Virus record (IMG/VR): IMGVR_UViG_3300020281_000007
Coordinates: 1-37,856 of that record
DNA from: a virus
DNA length: 37,856 nt
Reading direction: 5' to 3' (one strand)
Below the pieces are notes generated by a model. That model did no database searches, was not told where the DNA came from, and saw only the letters and a program-made list of their open reading frames with translations. This document shows, piece after piece, positions 37,191-37,856 of this stretch. A program made the translations under genes and the position numbers. How positions within the stretch are numbered: position 1 is the first letter of the stretch; each line of letters opens with the position of its first letter.

Positions 37191-37856
37191 ATAAGCTCCG
37201 CTTATGAAACCATCATCAGATACATTAGAATTTCTTATTTGTTGGGGAGTCATACCCATAGCGGATTGGGATACTGTGTTATTTAGTAAATGCCCCCAAT
37301 TTTCTAGGTGTGTACTAATTAATTCATCATGTCTTTTAGCAATATTCATGTCTTCTGTCTGAGCCATATAGTCTGTCCAGTATGCAACTGCCCCTGCAAG
37401 TGAGTCACAAAGGTCATCATGAACCAAAGAACCTTTGTTTCTAGAGATACGACTAAGTTGATAGGCAAGTTGTAATTTTAATCTACGTTCAGGAGTCTCA
37501 TCAGGGTTTGATCTAAAGTCATTTTCTATAACTTTGCGGTCAATAATAAGTCTATGAGAGTTCATTACAGGTTCTAGGGTGTCGATTATGCGTAATTCTT
37601 TAGTTTTGGTATTTCGCACGTCTTTTACCTCACAAGGGTGGTAAGTCATTAGAAAAGGTTTTAGTAATTGTGAGAACATACCACCACCAAAGTTCTGTTC
37701 TACGATTATTGTGTTGATTTTATTGACTTTTGCGGTTCTTGCTATGCGTTCTAGGACTCTATCGGAGTAACCTCCCGACAAACCGAAGCACTCTGTAACG
37801 AATAAGTTACCATTTAGCATCTTTACGCAGGATATAGCTGTCTGGTCTTTTCCAGT
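37188..37856 (-). CDS. Large terminase subunit, C-terminal part (continues from position 1)
   Basis: C-terminal nuclease domain of the terminase that starts at 1130. The unique part is 37188-37779; the last 77 bases repeat 1-77. Visible landmarks are NTIIVEQNFGGGMFSQLLKP and KGSLVHDDLCDSLAGAVAYW, the acidic metal-binding positions of RNase H-like terminase nucleases, which cut concatemers at genome ends. An ATG near 37820 could suggest a separate 210-aa gene, but that start is internal to the terminase. The stop codon overlaps the T7-like promoter region. Confidence 0.94.
   Translation of the reverse strand, partial: TGKDQTAISCVKMLNGNLFVTECFGLSGGYSDRVLERIARTAKVNKINTIIVEQNFGGGMFSQLLKPFLMTYHPCEVKDVRNTKTKELRIIDTLEPVMNSHRLIIDRKVIENDFRSNPDETPERRLKLQLAYQLSRISRNKGSLVHDDLCDSLAGAVAYWTDYMAQTEDMNIAKRHDELISTHLENWGHLLNNTVSQSAMGMTPQQIRNSNVSDDGFISGAY
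37780..37856. repeat. Terminal duplication, right copy (contig closure overlap)
   Basis: Exact copy of 1-77. See the left copy: it is best read as a circular-assembly overlap and should be trimmed to give the roughly 37,779-bp genome. Confidence 0.93.

Noticed and set aside
37188-37820. Separate 210-aa gene starting MLNGNLFVTE
   Set aside because: It is the C-terminal part of the large terminase; the frame continues through the 77-nt overlap to the start at 1130.

Overview
The window is a complete, circularly permuted genome of a T7-like podovirus. The first 77 bases recur exactly as the last 77 (1-77 = 37780-37856), so the contig closes into a unit of about 37,779 bp. The large terminase gene crosses the closure in frame. 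The DNA is AT-rich. Gene content and order match marine cyanopodoviruses: tyrosine integrase upstream of a single-subunit RNA polymerase, then SSB, endonuclease I, primase-helicase, exonuclease, portal, scaffold, capsid, tail tubes, internal virion proteins, fibres, terminase. There is no DNA polymerase gene and no photosynthesis or nucleotide-metabolism gene. As I recall the literature, this combination with a 37-38 kb genome fits the MPP-C clade of cyanopodoviruses infecting Prochlorococcus or Synechococcus. That assignment is inference, since no tree can be built here.

Nearly everything is transcribed leftward (minus strand). In transcription order: (1) 37187-36356 is an 830-bp gene-free left end. 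It holds a T7-promoter-like site just after terminase, an AT-rich repeat, inverted repeats, and a good sigma70 promoter whose spacer is an 8+8 bp palindrome. (2) 36328-31126 is the early region: an ArdC-type antirestriction protein first, then about eleven small unknown genes with strong Shine-Dalgarno sites, a NrdR-like zinc ribbon, the integrase and a coiled-coil protein. Four twin-hairpin RNA elements sit at the left end of this region. (3) 31133-25292 is replication and recombination: RNA polymerase, SSB, endonuclease I, primase-helicase, 5'-3' exonuclease. (4) 25291-25151 is a regulatory gap with a two-way terminator and a candidate rightward small RNA. (5) 25150-3296 is virion morphogenesis: small proteins, portal, scaffold, basic micro-proteins, capsid, a terminator, tail tubes A and B, gp13/14/15/16-like internal proteins, fibre adaptor, a 1053-aa receptor-binding fibre, two small genes. 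(6) 3135-2059 is a rightward three-gene cassette: a holin-like two-helix protein and two secreted proteins. (7) 1992-1 and 37779-37188 hold small genes, the small terminase, a micro zinc ribbon and the large terminase.

Expected programme (inference from T7): host polymerase reads the early genes from the left-end promoter. ArdC blunts restriction and the phage RNA polymerase then takes over. The primase-helicase, SSB and nucleases must work with a host DNA polymerase. Late genes build and package the virion. The most interesting signals are the missing polymerase, the covarying twin-hairpin elements, the palindrome inside the early promoter, the T7-like promoter at the genome end, the candidate small RNA with an anti-Shine-Dalgarno loop, and the cupredoxin and RCC1-propeller domains in the tail fibre.
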